Shown piece after piece: positions 46,609-56,787 of a stretch of DNA of 64,000 nt. The notes below the pieces were generated by a model. That model saw only the letters and a program-made list of their open reading frames with translations, ran no database searches and had not been told where the DNA came from. Origin of the DNA: Nissolia schottii (Eukaryota; Streptophyta; Magnoliopsida; Fabales; Fabaceae); NCBI GenBank assembly GCA_003254905.1, contig QANU01054017.1, positions 728,279 to 792,278 of the forward strand, read 5' to 3'. Position 1 is the stretch's first letter; the number at the start of each line of letters is the position of its first letter. A program made the translations under genes and the position numbers.

Positions 46609-47251
46609 TTTTGCGCAAATCATAGCTTTTTGGTCTNTATTATATAACAATAAAACTTAGGTGCGTACATATACTGCCATGTAGAATTAGAGATATCCGT
46701 ACCTGTATTGAACTTGCAGACACATACGAATTCAACTAGAGAAAAGAGCAACTTTATTTTCTGAAATTCAGGAGCTTTTTTAGTTGAGAGAGAAGAGGGG
46801 ACTGCAGAAGTTGGTGGGGAGCGAAAAATCTAAAAAGGAGTGAGTGAACCTTACCTTACAGGCTGTGGGGGCACCCATGTTTTTCTTCTCCAACCAACAA
46901 ATAATGCCATACTTCTATCATAGTCATATATTACACCCAATCTTTGGTTAAGATAGAAATACTATTGAGCAAGTTGTATGCTTTAATTCACATTTCACCT
47001 CTCCAAGAGGTTGTTACATTCTCATCATGATCAAAATTATTAGTATAAAAAATGCGCTAATTTGTTTTTATTCATAATAAAGAGAGAAAATGTGAAATCA
47101 GTAGTACCCGAACACATCTATTCTATAACGATATTAGTAGTTTGATTCCTAACGCGTAAATAAACGTTACTTATGAATAATTATCCGCGTTAGTCTTAGC
47201 AGTTAAGTTTTCCCTCCAATAAGGAAAGGAGCAGATACCCATAGCCTCAGG
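45438..47251. other. intergenic DNA upstream of the NF-YB gene
   Basis: AT-rich, without a supported gene. TA microsatellites lie at about 45890-45907 and 46578-46602, and an unresolved base N is at 46637. Confidence 0.5.
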
Positions 47252-47361
47252 CACGTGTCGCGTCCAGATCTGGCTACTAGAGTTTCATCGGACGCCCGAA
47301 AAGCAGCCACGCAAACCCCGCTGTAATAGGGAAAGAAGCGGCGGAGGAGAAGCCACGTGTC
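47252..47361 (+). promoter_or_regulatory. two CACGTGTC G-box/ABRE motifs before the NF-YB gene
   Basis: CACGTGTC occurs at 47252-47259 and 47354-47361, 182 and 80 bases before the ATG. The core CACGTG is a G-box and ACGTGTC matches the abscisic-acid-response element, both bound by plant bZIP factors. Two copies this close to a start suggest regulation by ABA, stress or light; that is inference from the motifs only. Confidence 0.5.
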
Positions 47362-47399
47362 ACGGTAGATGCATTATTAGCAGGAGGACCCAACGGAAT

Positions 47400-47424
47400 C
47401 CAATCCAATCCAATCCAATCCAAT
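47400..47424 (+). repeat. five consecutive CCAAT pentamers just before the NF-YB start
   Basis: CCAAT occurs five times head to tail with a 5-base period (47400, 47405, 47410, 47415 and 47420). The last copy ends nine bases before the ATG at 47434, so the run is probably in the 5' leader. CCAAT is the DNA site bound by the NF-Y trimer, of which the encoded protein is one subunit. It may be a chance microsatellite. Confidence 0.9.
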
Positions 47425-47433
47425 CCCTTGGCG

Positions 47434-47871
47434 ATGGCGGATTCGGACAACGAATCGGGCGGGCAGCTGGGGGGATTGACGAAGGAGCAGGACAGGTTCC
47501 TGCCGATAGCGAACGTGAGCAGGATAATGAAGAAGGCACTGCCGGCGAACGCGAAGATCTCGAAGGACGCGAAGGAGACGGTGCAGGAGTGCGTGTCGGA
47601 GTTCATCAGCTTCGTAACGGGGGAGGCGTCGGACAAGTGCCAGAGGGAGAAGAGGAAGACGATCAACGGCGACGATTTGCTGTGGGCCATGACCACCCTC
47701 GGGTTCGAGGAATACGTGGAGCCCTTGAAGGTTTACCTCCACAGGTACAGGGAGATGGAAGGGGACAAGGCTTCCTCTGTAGGGGGAAACAGGCAGGCCG
47801 AGAAGGACGCTTCTGCTGGAGAGTTCAATGGGATGATGATGATGGGGGGCTGGGTTTCATCATTTAGGTAA
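47434..47871 (+). CDS. NF-YB: NF-YB transcription factor subunit (CCAAT-binding complex, HAP3)
   Basis: Intronless, 145 residues from ATG 47434 ([10 protein letters not shown]) to TAA. The histone-fold core (about residues 20-112) is complete: the DNA-contacting [20 protein letters not shown], then [39 protein letters not shown] and [20 protein letters not shown]. This matches the non-LEC1 class of plant NF-YB, close to NF-YB2/3/8/10; the exact member is uncertain. NF-YB pairs with NF-YC and then binds CCAAT with NF-YA; plant members act in flowering and drought responses. The C-terminal tail is short, about 30 residues with an MMMM run. Residue Asp in NGDD is as in other members. Just upstream lie G-box/ABRE words and a CCAAT run. 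Confidence 0.95.
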   Translation: MADSDNESGGQLGGLTKEQDRFLPIANVSRIMKKALPANAKISKDAKETVQECVSEFISFVTGEASDKCQREKRKTINGDDLLWAMTTLGFEEYVEPLKVYLHRYREMEGDKASSVGGNRQAEKDASAGEFNGMMMMGGWVSSFR

Positions 47872-48805
47872 CTCTCCTGGCAGCGCCAGGTAGTTACGTT
47901 TGTTCTGTAACTGATTGAGGATTTCAGTTGGTTGGCTATTCTGTTATGAATGTTATTGCGTTTCTACTTGAGATCTACTGCTTGCTACCTACTTAGCAAG
48001 GGAGGCCTTGCTGTGTTGTAATTTTCGAGGGACCTTGTGCCATATGTGACATTTATAATATCTACTACTATCTATAGAGAGAACAATTAATTAGTTAATT
48101 GTAACCTTCTAATGATAGAGAGGGGGAAGCGAATTAGTGAGCATGTGGTTGTACCTTGTATTATATGTAGTCAATCCAATTCTTAACTCAGATTTGCTTC
48201 TCAATATTCCCGACCGACCTCTCTGATGTAATTGCGAGAGGTTTCAACCTTCAAGTGTTGCCACCATTTTGTTTTCTTTTTCTATTTTTTTGAATGCTTT
48301 TTCTACCTTATTTATATAGATGGTATAGTGTCGTGTGAGAGTTTTGGATAGATGGACTTCATGATTAGTTAGTACACCATTGGACAGTTTCTTTATTTGA
48401 GATCATCAAATAAGGGGGTGGTAATGCTACAATGATCTCATCAATGATGTGTGCTATTTTGCGTGCAGAAAGGAAAGTTGGTGCACAAAATTCGTGGCGG
48501 CACAGACATTTGTCTCCATATTTTTGTAGCAGCAAAATGTTTTTTTCTGCTCATTCTTTTGTGGTAAAGACTCTGCGGATAATTCTATTACACTTTGGCT
48601 CGTTAGTAAGTAAACTTGATAAATACGAACCCCAATTGGAGTGTGGTAGTTGAGATCAACCGTGTGGCAGAGACTGTCGCTTTTTAGTTTCAACCCTTTC
48701 AAGTCTACATCGCTCTGACCTCATTTTAAAGCAGCCACTTTCCCACTGCTACCAGCTGAGCATTCGGCCAGCTTTAAAATATTTGGAAATAATGAGTGCC
48801 GTGCA

Positions 48806-49382
48806 GAGTTGTCAAATTTGTGAGTTTAAGTAAATTTGTGAAGTTTCAATAAATTTGAATCGTAAACTTGACTGGTAAACTCGTATAAGTTTACATAGGT
48901 AAAAAAACATGTTATAAGTAATATAATTAGAAACTAAACTTGATTAAATAATGTATTTATAATTGAAATTGAATAATGTTAACTTTAAATTAAATTAATG
49001 AAAGAAATATCGTAAATACACCTTAATGCATGACACTTAGTGGTTATGTCATATTTTATTCAGTATCTGTATTATTTTATAGTTCAATAAAAACATAACT
49101 CAATTATGATAAATATATGAAATTAATTAAATAAACTCAATATATATTATCTAATATAAACAAAGTTGGATAAGTATCTAACAAAGTTACAAAATTTATA
49201 CATTTTGAGGTAAACTCGTAGGTAAATTTTAACTCGTAAACTCGCTAGTAGAATCGAGAGTTTACTTAAATTCATATGAGTTTACAAAAAAAGAGTTTAC
49301 ATAAGTGTTAACTCGTTTTGTATAGTAAAATCGTAAACTCTTACGAGTTTACGAGTTAACTCGAGAGTTTAATAACCATAGA
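48806..49382. mobile_element. non-autonomous hAT-like element (tentative)
   Basis: The segment from CAGAGTTGTCAAATTTG to TTTAATAACCATAG has ends that read inward as imperfect inverted repeats, CAGAGTTGTCAAA against CTATGGTTATTAAA, similar to hAT ends. Subterminal regions are packed with AAACTCG/CGAGTTT words in both orientations, clustered at 48830-48890 and 49210-49370. The interior is AT-rich with no ORF. Flanks (GTGCCGTG, TGTGCGTA) are only loosely alike, so no clear 8-bp duplication. Confidence 0.45.
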
Positions 49383-49780
49383 TGTGCGTACACTTCAACT
49401 AAGAATGTCTGCTTTTGGACCCAAGGCCTTAAAAGTTTAGTAACATTTACTCAAAAGGGTAATTTACAGTTACACGTAAAACTCTCTTTCTTTTTTTCAC
49501 AACATATAAAATTCCCATTATTATTTATTATTATCATTATCATTATGAGCTTTTCGTATTTGCTCTTTTTCTTCCTCACATATTGACTAGCATCTATTAT
49601 GTTATGTGAACTGTGCGACTCGTGCGTTATTCCTATCTTATAGTAGCATTTCTCTAGTAAAAACCTTCATATAGTACCAGGTTTTAAAGAATAGTGCTAC
49701 AATATTATTGCCTCTTTTTTGTCCAAGCTACGATATTATTGGTTATGGTTCCCGTTGGTTTAGCGACTTGAATATCGGAC

Positions 49781-49978
49781 TGGGCCACTAGCGTCATCCG
49801 CACAAAAATGAAACGATGTTGGGCCCAAACTATCAACTTATATGGCCCACCCAATTGAGGCCTCTACTCGTTCCTTGTTTCTATCCTATTAGCAAGGCCC
49901 AGTGAACCTTTGTTCTACAGTTGCAAAATTTTGGGCCTATTTTGTTGACCAAAGTAGTTTATGAGCCCAGTTTGACAA
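49781..49978. promoter_or_regulatory. cluster of site II (TGGGCC/T) motifs without an obvious gene
   Basis: TGGGCC or its complement occurs at 49781, 49820, 49822 (overlapping palindrome GGGCCC), 49844, 49896 and 49932, and AGCCCA at 49973. Such clusters mark promoters of plant housekeeping and organelle-related genes. No convincing ORF starts on either side within 1 kb, so it may be a relic promoter or drive a non-coding transcript. Confidence 0.4.
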
Positions 49979-52196
49979 ACCCAAACTCCACATAAATGAT
50001 TCTATTGGGCAGGTGCTTGTAGTTGCCATCGATGGTCCACTGAGATTTACAATAACTTGGATTAGACAAACCTATAATAAATTTCTAAACCTTCTTATAT
50101 AGAGTGGAAGAAAAACCTAACCGGGTACCGATTAGTAAACCAACTTTGTTTCGACGTTTTTATAAAAAAACCATGACTCGTGCTGTTCAAGTCATCAAAT
50201 GGAGCTAGCTAGATGCTTGGATCTATAACTCACAAGCTTCATGTGTGTGTATAATTTAGAGGTGGTACGTAGTTGCCTTGTTCCAGTCATCAAACTTTAT
50301 TAAATCCTAACCACCTTCTGACATTGTTGCAGCTATATTGTAGCTTTGATTATTTATCCCAAAACCATGTACAAAGAAACGCATCAAATCAAATGTCCCT
50401 TTGTTCCTTTCTCCGGCAAGACTCTGTTTACTCCATCGTCTCTCGCTTGATATCATCAACAACCTTACTAATGAATATATTTGAGACAGTACAAAGTATT
50501 GGCGGTCCCACGATGTTTTTTTATTTCCAAATTTGGTGGCTCGGTCTTTAATTATTGTGAATAATATGATGATGATGACAACTATGTATCAACCAATTCA
50601 AAAGCTTAATTTATCTATCTTTGAACAATTATTATCGATGCCCATTCACTTGGAACGTTTGTACATTGAGACTGTTTTATTGAAATATAATTGACACAAA
50701 ATTGTCACAACTAGCAAATGATGTCGGTCTCGACATGATTTTGTCGCCAATAAATACTTTTAGGTTTTAACATGTTCTCAAGAGAACTAAAGTCAATAAA
50801 TAATATTACACAAAATTCGTTAGAAATGTAGATATCAAATGGTGCTCTTGCACACACAAATGGTACATTGGTGTCAACAGCAAACAAATATTATTAATTT
50901 ACATTCAAAGAGAAGCTCTTTCCGGGAACATTTCAGCGCAATTCTTTTTTTTTTAAAACTTTGTGATGAAACATTTCTTTAGTTTAGACTAAAACCAAAT
51001 TTTATATATAATTAACGTAAAATTAATTTTCGTGCATTTTATAACATAGCCATGTTAAAGGATCAAAGAAAACTATTTTTTGCTTTCAAAATTAACCAGA
51101 ATAAATTTATTTTTGTTGCGTTTGTTTCACCTACCTTTTAAAAGTCCCCATATACAATAAAAGAAAATATATGTTCATCTTCTATGATTGGAACATGTTG
51201 TTATCATTTGTCACGTTCTCTTAGCTTAAGCAATTTATAGCTGGTTGGCTGGCTGGGTGCAATACACCAGGAGTGAGTTTGTGTCATTCTAATTTGGATT
51301 TCTTAAGTACAATTATTAAGAAATTTAAAATGAAAGTATTTTATTAAGAAAATAAATTTTTAATATTTTTAATACATTAAAAATTTTAAAAAAATTAATA
51401 AAATTTTACCACTTTAAATTCTTTAACAAATATTTTAAAGACATTTTTTAATAAAATTATTCTAAATTTACACCATTGGATTTACCCAATATCCCAAAGT
51501 ACATGTCTTAGGTTTTTTGTTTTTTTCAATTGAGAAATATCAACACTCACCGAGGACAAGCAGCAAATAAAATGTCAAGGGTACAGAAAACCATGCTAGT
51601 TTTCTACTACCTGAAGCGGATAAATTTATGCACCCATGTGAAACATTAGCAATATACGAGAATGCAACCAAAAAAATGTTGCAAAAGAACATCTAGATGC
51701 TTTGCAGTGCAGCAGTGAGTAGTGAGGGGTGGTGGGGTCATATAGCGTCGGTGGGATGCCATCCAGTTTGGCTCTCTCCCTCCCTGAACGTGTGAGAAAT
51801 GCCAACTTGGTCTTTAGAAAAGAAATACTATATTCTCTGTTCACCCTTGCTACAATCAATCCAATCCCATGATGGGCTCCATGTACTACCTAATACCAAC
51901 CTGGCATCATTTGTCAGCACACAATAACAAAAGAAATTTTTGGTATCATTACTCTGAAAATATATTGATCACATAAATAATAATGCCATTTCAACTTTTA
52001 TCGTAAGAGAAATCCACCGTTTACATTAAAAAAGAGAGTTAAAATTATGAGTCAATGAGTCATTGTCTCCTCTAAACCACCATAGTCACTAATAAGTGAC
52101 AAACAAAAAATATAAGATTAAAGATTTCTTTACACTAAAGATATCTATTACATTACAACCACGCCCCCAAACACACACAGTCACACTCTCTTTTCT
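49979..52196. other. intergenic DNA upstream of the FLA gene
   Basis: AT-rich, with no supported gene. The ORF at 50273-50551 shows no recognisable motif or coding character. The last few hundred bases should be the FLA promoter. Confidence 0.45.
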
Positions 52197-52202
52197 TATA
52201 AA
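52197..52202 (+). promoter_or_regulatory. TATA box of the FLA gene
   Basis: TATAAA stands 91 bases upstream of the ATG at 52288, followed by a C/A-rich leader. This supports 52288 over the upstream in-frame ATG at 52096, which precedes the TATA box. Confidence 0.6.
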
Positions 52203-52287
52203 CACAGAGACAGCACTCCCACTCTCCCTTACTTCCAAATCTAAAAAACACATAGATTTCATCTGCATTTTCCCTGCTCCTCCAAAA

Positions 52288-53532
52288 ATGAGGAAGCAAG
52301 CTGTGTTCTCCCTCCTGGTTATCACCACACTCGCTGTCCTCTCCTCCACCGCGAACGGCGCCGCCGGCAACCGCAACTTCAACATCACCCGCATTCTGGC
52401 CTCCCACCCCAGCCTCTCCACCTTCAACCACTACCTCACCGTCACCCACCTCGCCGGCGAGATCAACCGCCGCCAGACCATCACCGTCCTCGCCATCGAC
52501 AACGCCGCCATGTCCTCCCTCCTCGACAAGCACTACTCCCTCTCCACCATCAAGAACATCCTCTCCCTCCACGTCCTCGTCGACTACTTCGGCGCCAAGA
52601 AGCTCCACCAGATTACCAACGGCACCACCCTCGTCTCCTCCATGTTCCAGGCCACCGGCTCCGCTGACGGCACCGCCGGCTACGTCAACATCACCAACCT
52701 CAAGGGCGGCAAGGTCGGATTCGCCGCCGAGGACAACGACGGCGCCCTCCACTCCTTCTACGTCAAATCCGTGGACGAGATCCCCTACGTCATCTCCATC
52801 CTCGAGATCAGCCAGCCTCTCAGCTCCGCCGACGCCGAAGCTCCGACCTCCGCTCCGAGCTCCATCAACCTGATCTCCATCATGTCCAAGCAAGGATGCA
52901 AGTCCTTCGCAGATCTGTTGCGAGCTTCGAAGGCTCTTCCCACTTTCCAAGAAAACGTTGACGGCGGACTAACGGTTTTCTGCCCAACGGATTCCGCCGT
53001 TAGCGGTTTCATGCCGAAATACAAGAACTTAACGGATTCGCAGAAAGTGTCGGTTCTGTTGTATCACGGCGTTCCCGTGTACCAGTCCTTACAGATGCTG
53101 AAGTCAAATAACGGCGTTATGAACACCCTGGCCACCGAAGGTGCCAACAAGTACGATTTCACGGTGCAGAACGACGGCGAGGACGTGAAGCTGAAGACCA
53201 AGGTCGTGACGGCCAACATTGTCGGGACCTTGATAGATCAGGATCCGTTTGTGGCTTATAAGGTGGATAAGGTTCTGCTGCCGAGGGAGCTGTTCAAGGC
53301 GGCGCCGGAGGTTGAGGCCCCCGCGGAGTCTCCTAAGGCGGCCAAGGGGAAGAAGAAGGGGAAGGCGGCGGCTGCGGCGGACTCGCCGGCGGATGGTCCG
53401 GGTGCGGATGATTCGGAGGCGGATGATCAGAAGGCTGCTGATGATAACGGGGCCCGTGGATTAATTGACGGCGGTGTCAGATCCGTGATGATGGTTTCGT
53501 TGAGTTTGTTTGTGGCGGTTTTGGTTGTATAA
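52288..53532 (+). CDS. FLA: fasciclin-like arabinogalactan protein, two FAS1 domains, GPI-anchored
   Basis: Intronless, 414 residues from ATG 52288 to TAA. A signal peptide (MRKQAVFSLLVITTLAVLSS, cleaved about residue 24-26) is followed by FAS1 domain 1 (about 30-180: FNITRILASHPSLSTF, TITVLAIDNAAMSSL, ILSLHVLVDYF) and FAS1 domain 2 (about 192-335: GLTVFCPTDSAVSGF, VSVLLYHGVP). An Ala/Pro/Glu/Lys-rich arabinogalactan-type region (APEVEAPAESPKAAKGKKKG) and a final hydrophobic stretch (MMVSLSLFVAVLVV), typical of a GPI-anchor signal, end the protein. Several NxS/T sites are present. Layout and length resemble Arabidopsis FLA1/FLA2/FLA8/FLA10 (about 400-425 residues), cell-surface proteins involved in cell-wall organisation and adhesion. 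Codons in the first half are strongly C-ending. The start follows a TATA box and the signal peptide. Confidence 0.94.
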   Translation: MRKQAVFSLLVITTLAVLSSTANGAAGNRNFNITRILASHPSLSTFNHYLTVTHLAGEINRRQTITVLAIDNAAMSSLLDKHYSLSTIKNILSLHVLVDYFGAKKLHQITNGTTLVSSMFQATGSADGTAGYVNITNLKGGKVGFAAEDNDGALHSFYVKSVDEIPYVISILEISQPLSSADAEAPTSAPSSINLISIMSKQGCKSFADLLRASKALPTFQENVDGGLTVFCPTDSAVSGFMPKYKNLTDSQKVSVLLYHGVPVYQSLQMLKSNNGVMNTLATEGANKYDFTVQNDGEDVKLKTKVVTANIVGTLIDQDPFVAYKVDKVLLPRELFKAAPEVEAPAESPKAAKGKKKGKAAAAADSPADGPGADDSEADDQKAADDNGARGLIDGGVRSVMMVSLSLFVAVLVV

Positions 53533-54884
53533 TTGGTTGCATAAAGTGTCGGCAGTTTACTGCTATGGTCAACGTCAAATGTGAGAGATTCTTTTTCTTT
53601 TTGCTTTTTTTTCCCTGATATTATTATTTGTGAAGGAAATAAAACAGTGAATAGTGTGATGGATAACCCCCACATGGCTTGGCACTGTCCTTTTCCTTTT
53701 TCATTTTTTGGTTTTCTTTTTAATCTTGTAGATTTATATTTGTTTGTTTTCTGATTTATTTATTTCCGTGTGGGTAGATCCAGTCTGTGCTAGGCTCCTG
53801 CCAGCTGGGATGCATGCATATAAACAATTTTATATATTTTCAATTAGATTCTTAATGGCTTTTCCTATTATGTTACAGACGAGACGACCATGTGATTAAT
53901 AAATCATATATAGTTATTATGTATACAGATCAAAGATGCGCACCATGCATTAGCTTCTACTACTTTTTATAACAATATCTGCTGATACAAATGTTGAAGA
54001 TGTTTGTATTTCCACGATGAAATCAATTCATACGATCCAATATTTTTCTGATTCAATGAATATAATTTTAAATTTTCGAAAGTAGTGCTCTAGTTACCGA
54101 TGATGTGCTAAGTAGTGAGCAATTTCAATCCAAGAGTGGACTCTGCAGAATTAGCAAGGGACTAAAAGAAACTCTCAATAAAAACTTGTCCGCAACACGA
54201 GAAAAAAAGATACTGTTGTTTCCTCACAATCAATTAAAAAGTTACTAAATTATTAGGCGAGCCTACGGTTAAGATAAACGTATCAGAATGGCTAAGAAAT
54301 TACGTCATTGCGTGAAGTGGTTAATAATGATTCAATTAATCATAGGTCCCCCTAATCATATCAATAGGATGTCCCCAATATGCTTTGCAGCAAGCTAGTG
54401 GACTCCAACTGGTCCTCCCCTCCGCTCCACTCTACTGCCATATATGTGTATAGCTCCAAGAAAACTTTCTCCACTTTCAGTTTTATCAATAAAGGATATG
54501 CAGCATCAAGCTCATCACTTCTAATGAACAGTACAAAACCACATTTATTACTGCATGATTATTCAGAGAACCAAAGTAACCATGGGCTGAAGTCCTAATC
54601 AGTTCTATGCCTAGCAGATTTGTAATTAACAGCAGCACTTACAATAATATATCACTAACTTTTATTCATCGGTATGAAACTAGTAATCAAGTGGTCAATT
54701 CACATAAACCAGAGAATTTCACTAGTTGAGTTCATTTACAAATAGTTTTAGTAAATAGTTTATGAGTACGTATTTCAGCAGAGAAGTAAAGGGACCAACC
54801 ATCTTTTAATGTGGTGCAGAGGGTGAAGTACAAAATAGTCACTGACGCTGATTACAGACATAACTCCAAGTAACTTGCAACTTG
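53533..54884. other. intergenic DNA between convergent FLA and Nudix genes
   Basis: It holds the 3' UTR of FLA at the left and of the Nudix gene at the right. No repeat or gene is evident between them. Confidence 0.5.
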
Positions 54885-56787
54885 TCAAGCTTGCTGATGT
54901 TTGGAAGCTAACAACTGGTTACCAACACGGCTATCAAAGTACAGATAGGTCTTTTTACCAAAATAAGATGTAGTGGTAAGTAGGTTAGAAAAACCACTGT
55001 AGTCGCCATCCACCTTCAATAAGCATATCTTGGCAATAAGGTCAAAGAGCTCGTTTTCTCGCACGAAAGGCTGGGCTGCATAATGTTCGATAGGCATCCA
55101 CTGAATTGAAAAGATAACAAACAATATTACTATGTTTGCTGAATTTTGGAAAACTATTGAAGCTACAAAGTTTTCAGCATGCAGCCTTTACTGACTCGCA
55201 ACGATTTAAATAAAGGATCAATGCTACAAGTTAGAATGGCCACTAATTAAACTTAAAATTAGTGAGATACCGATGAACATATACCTTAGCTGCCTCAATT
55301 TCTGAAGCCTCGCTCTGAATGTCAAAGGATTGAGGCCGCAACATGCAAACAAAGAACAAATCCGATTTCTCGAAGAAAGACTTGTGGCTTTGCCTGATAA
55401 CAAAGAACAATATTGAGTTCAGATTTCAGAGAGCAAATAGTGTGAATTATATGCATAGCTCCATGCTATTTCTTGCATGACATGCAAGCACAATCTTCAC
55501 AGAACATCAAACATCTGTGGCAACATTCACAATGCCTACTGGTTGATGAAGTTTTAGTTTCTTACCTGAATGCTAAAACTTCAACAAACTCTGCCTCTGT
55601 CTGAAAGAAGAATAATAGCAGTGGCATTAGTCTACCCTTGAGGTTAACATGACATAAAAACTCAAAACTTTTTGTATACTGCACCCCACTACAGTTTTTT
55701 CTTGTCATTATATATTTTGTAGTTTGCTTACCCCTGTCTCTTCTTTGACTTCTCTAATTGCAGCAGCACAAATATCCTCACCCTGCAAATGAAATTAAAG
55801 ATGTGTCAAAAAGGTCTTTTCAGAGTTTCATAATTACATCAACGATGACTTTGTATTACTTCATTAACAGATCCCGTAGGTATCTTCCATACACCTGTGC
55901 CTTTGAATCTGCCACTGACTTCCTGGACCACAAGCACCTATTAAATGAAACAGGACAACTTTATCAGTATACTAATGTACTAAGGAACCTGAATGAATGA
56001 ATGGTCATTGGATCAAAATACAAGGCTTTAGCACAAGATGTAGTAGAATATCCACACAACAAAAGCTGAGAAGGACTAAAGGTTGACCAGCAAAGAAAAC
56101 AGGTTGAAGAAAGGAAAAAAGGATTACCCGTTGGAACCAGTGAGAATTGGAACAGAAAGGAAAGATTACCTCCCTCTTGGAGTTGATGACAAAAGCACCG
56201 ATACCAACGCGATGTGAAGCATTTGGAGGGAGGTTATCAGGAGAAACAGGGATCCAATACACAAGCATCAAGTAATCTGGCTCAGCATGATGGTATCGAA
56301 ATCCAGCCTACAAAAGGAGCACAATAATCAGGACAAAAATGGATTCTTATGAATCAGGATCTTTCCAAGCAAAAGGCGTATCTACCGCCAACCGACCTTC
56401 ACTGCAGAATCAACAAGATTCGAATGTTGTATAGGCAACTTAATCCACACTGCTTTCTTTCCCTGCAAAACACATTCTCATTTCTGAATAAAATACCAAA
56501 TCGGACTAGTGATTGGTACATGTATCATCTTTTCTTTTCTACTGTGACTACTAATTAATTACTCCATCCGTCCGTACCTTAATAGTAGTCTCTTTAATTT
56601 TTTTAATTAATTGATAATTTAATATAAAAAGGCAATGAAACCTTACCTGTTGCCTCCAATTTGAGATTGAAAGTTCCAACAAAGAAGCAAAAAGCGCAGA
56701 ATCCATAGGGTCCTCCACGTCAACAATAACCCCTCCGTGCTGGTCCTCATTTGCTTTAAGTAATTCCATGTCTCTACCTTGTTCCAT
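54885..56787 (-). CDS. NUDT: Nudix hydrolase (ADP-ribose / NADH pyrophosphatase type)
   Basis: Eight exons on the minus strand with consistent phases: 56787-56647, 56462-56397, 56307-56170, 55937-55860, 55782-55732, 55600-55566, 55393-55285 and 55100-54885 (TGA), 277 residues. The N-terminal region (about 20-90: SLLELSISNWRQQGKKAVWI, FRYHHAEPDYLMLVYWIP) is the pre-Nudix domain of plant NUDT2/5/6/7/10 proteins. The Nudix domain follows (VLVVQEVSGRFKGTGVWKIP). The Nudix box is intact: G followed by five residues, E, seven residues, then REVKEETG (around 138-160, crossing two exon borders). Family members cleave ADP-ribose and NADH, and act in the cytosol in redox and defence signalling. Which NUDT it corresponds to is uncertain; length fits the group (about 280). 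Confidence 0.94.

Noticed and set aside
47428-47433. Start of NF-YB at an upstream TTG (47428)
   Set aside because: TTG is not an expected start here; the ATG at 47434 gives the MADSD N-terminus typical of NF-YB proteins.
50273-50551. 92-codon ORF downstream of the site II cluster
   Set aside because: No upstream ATG context, no motif, and codon use like random AT-rich DNA.
52153-52950. 265-codon ORF on the minus strand
   Set aside because: It is the antisense shadow of the strongly C-ending FLA coding sequence; its Gly/Val/Glu-rich product has no domain.
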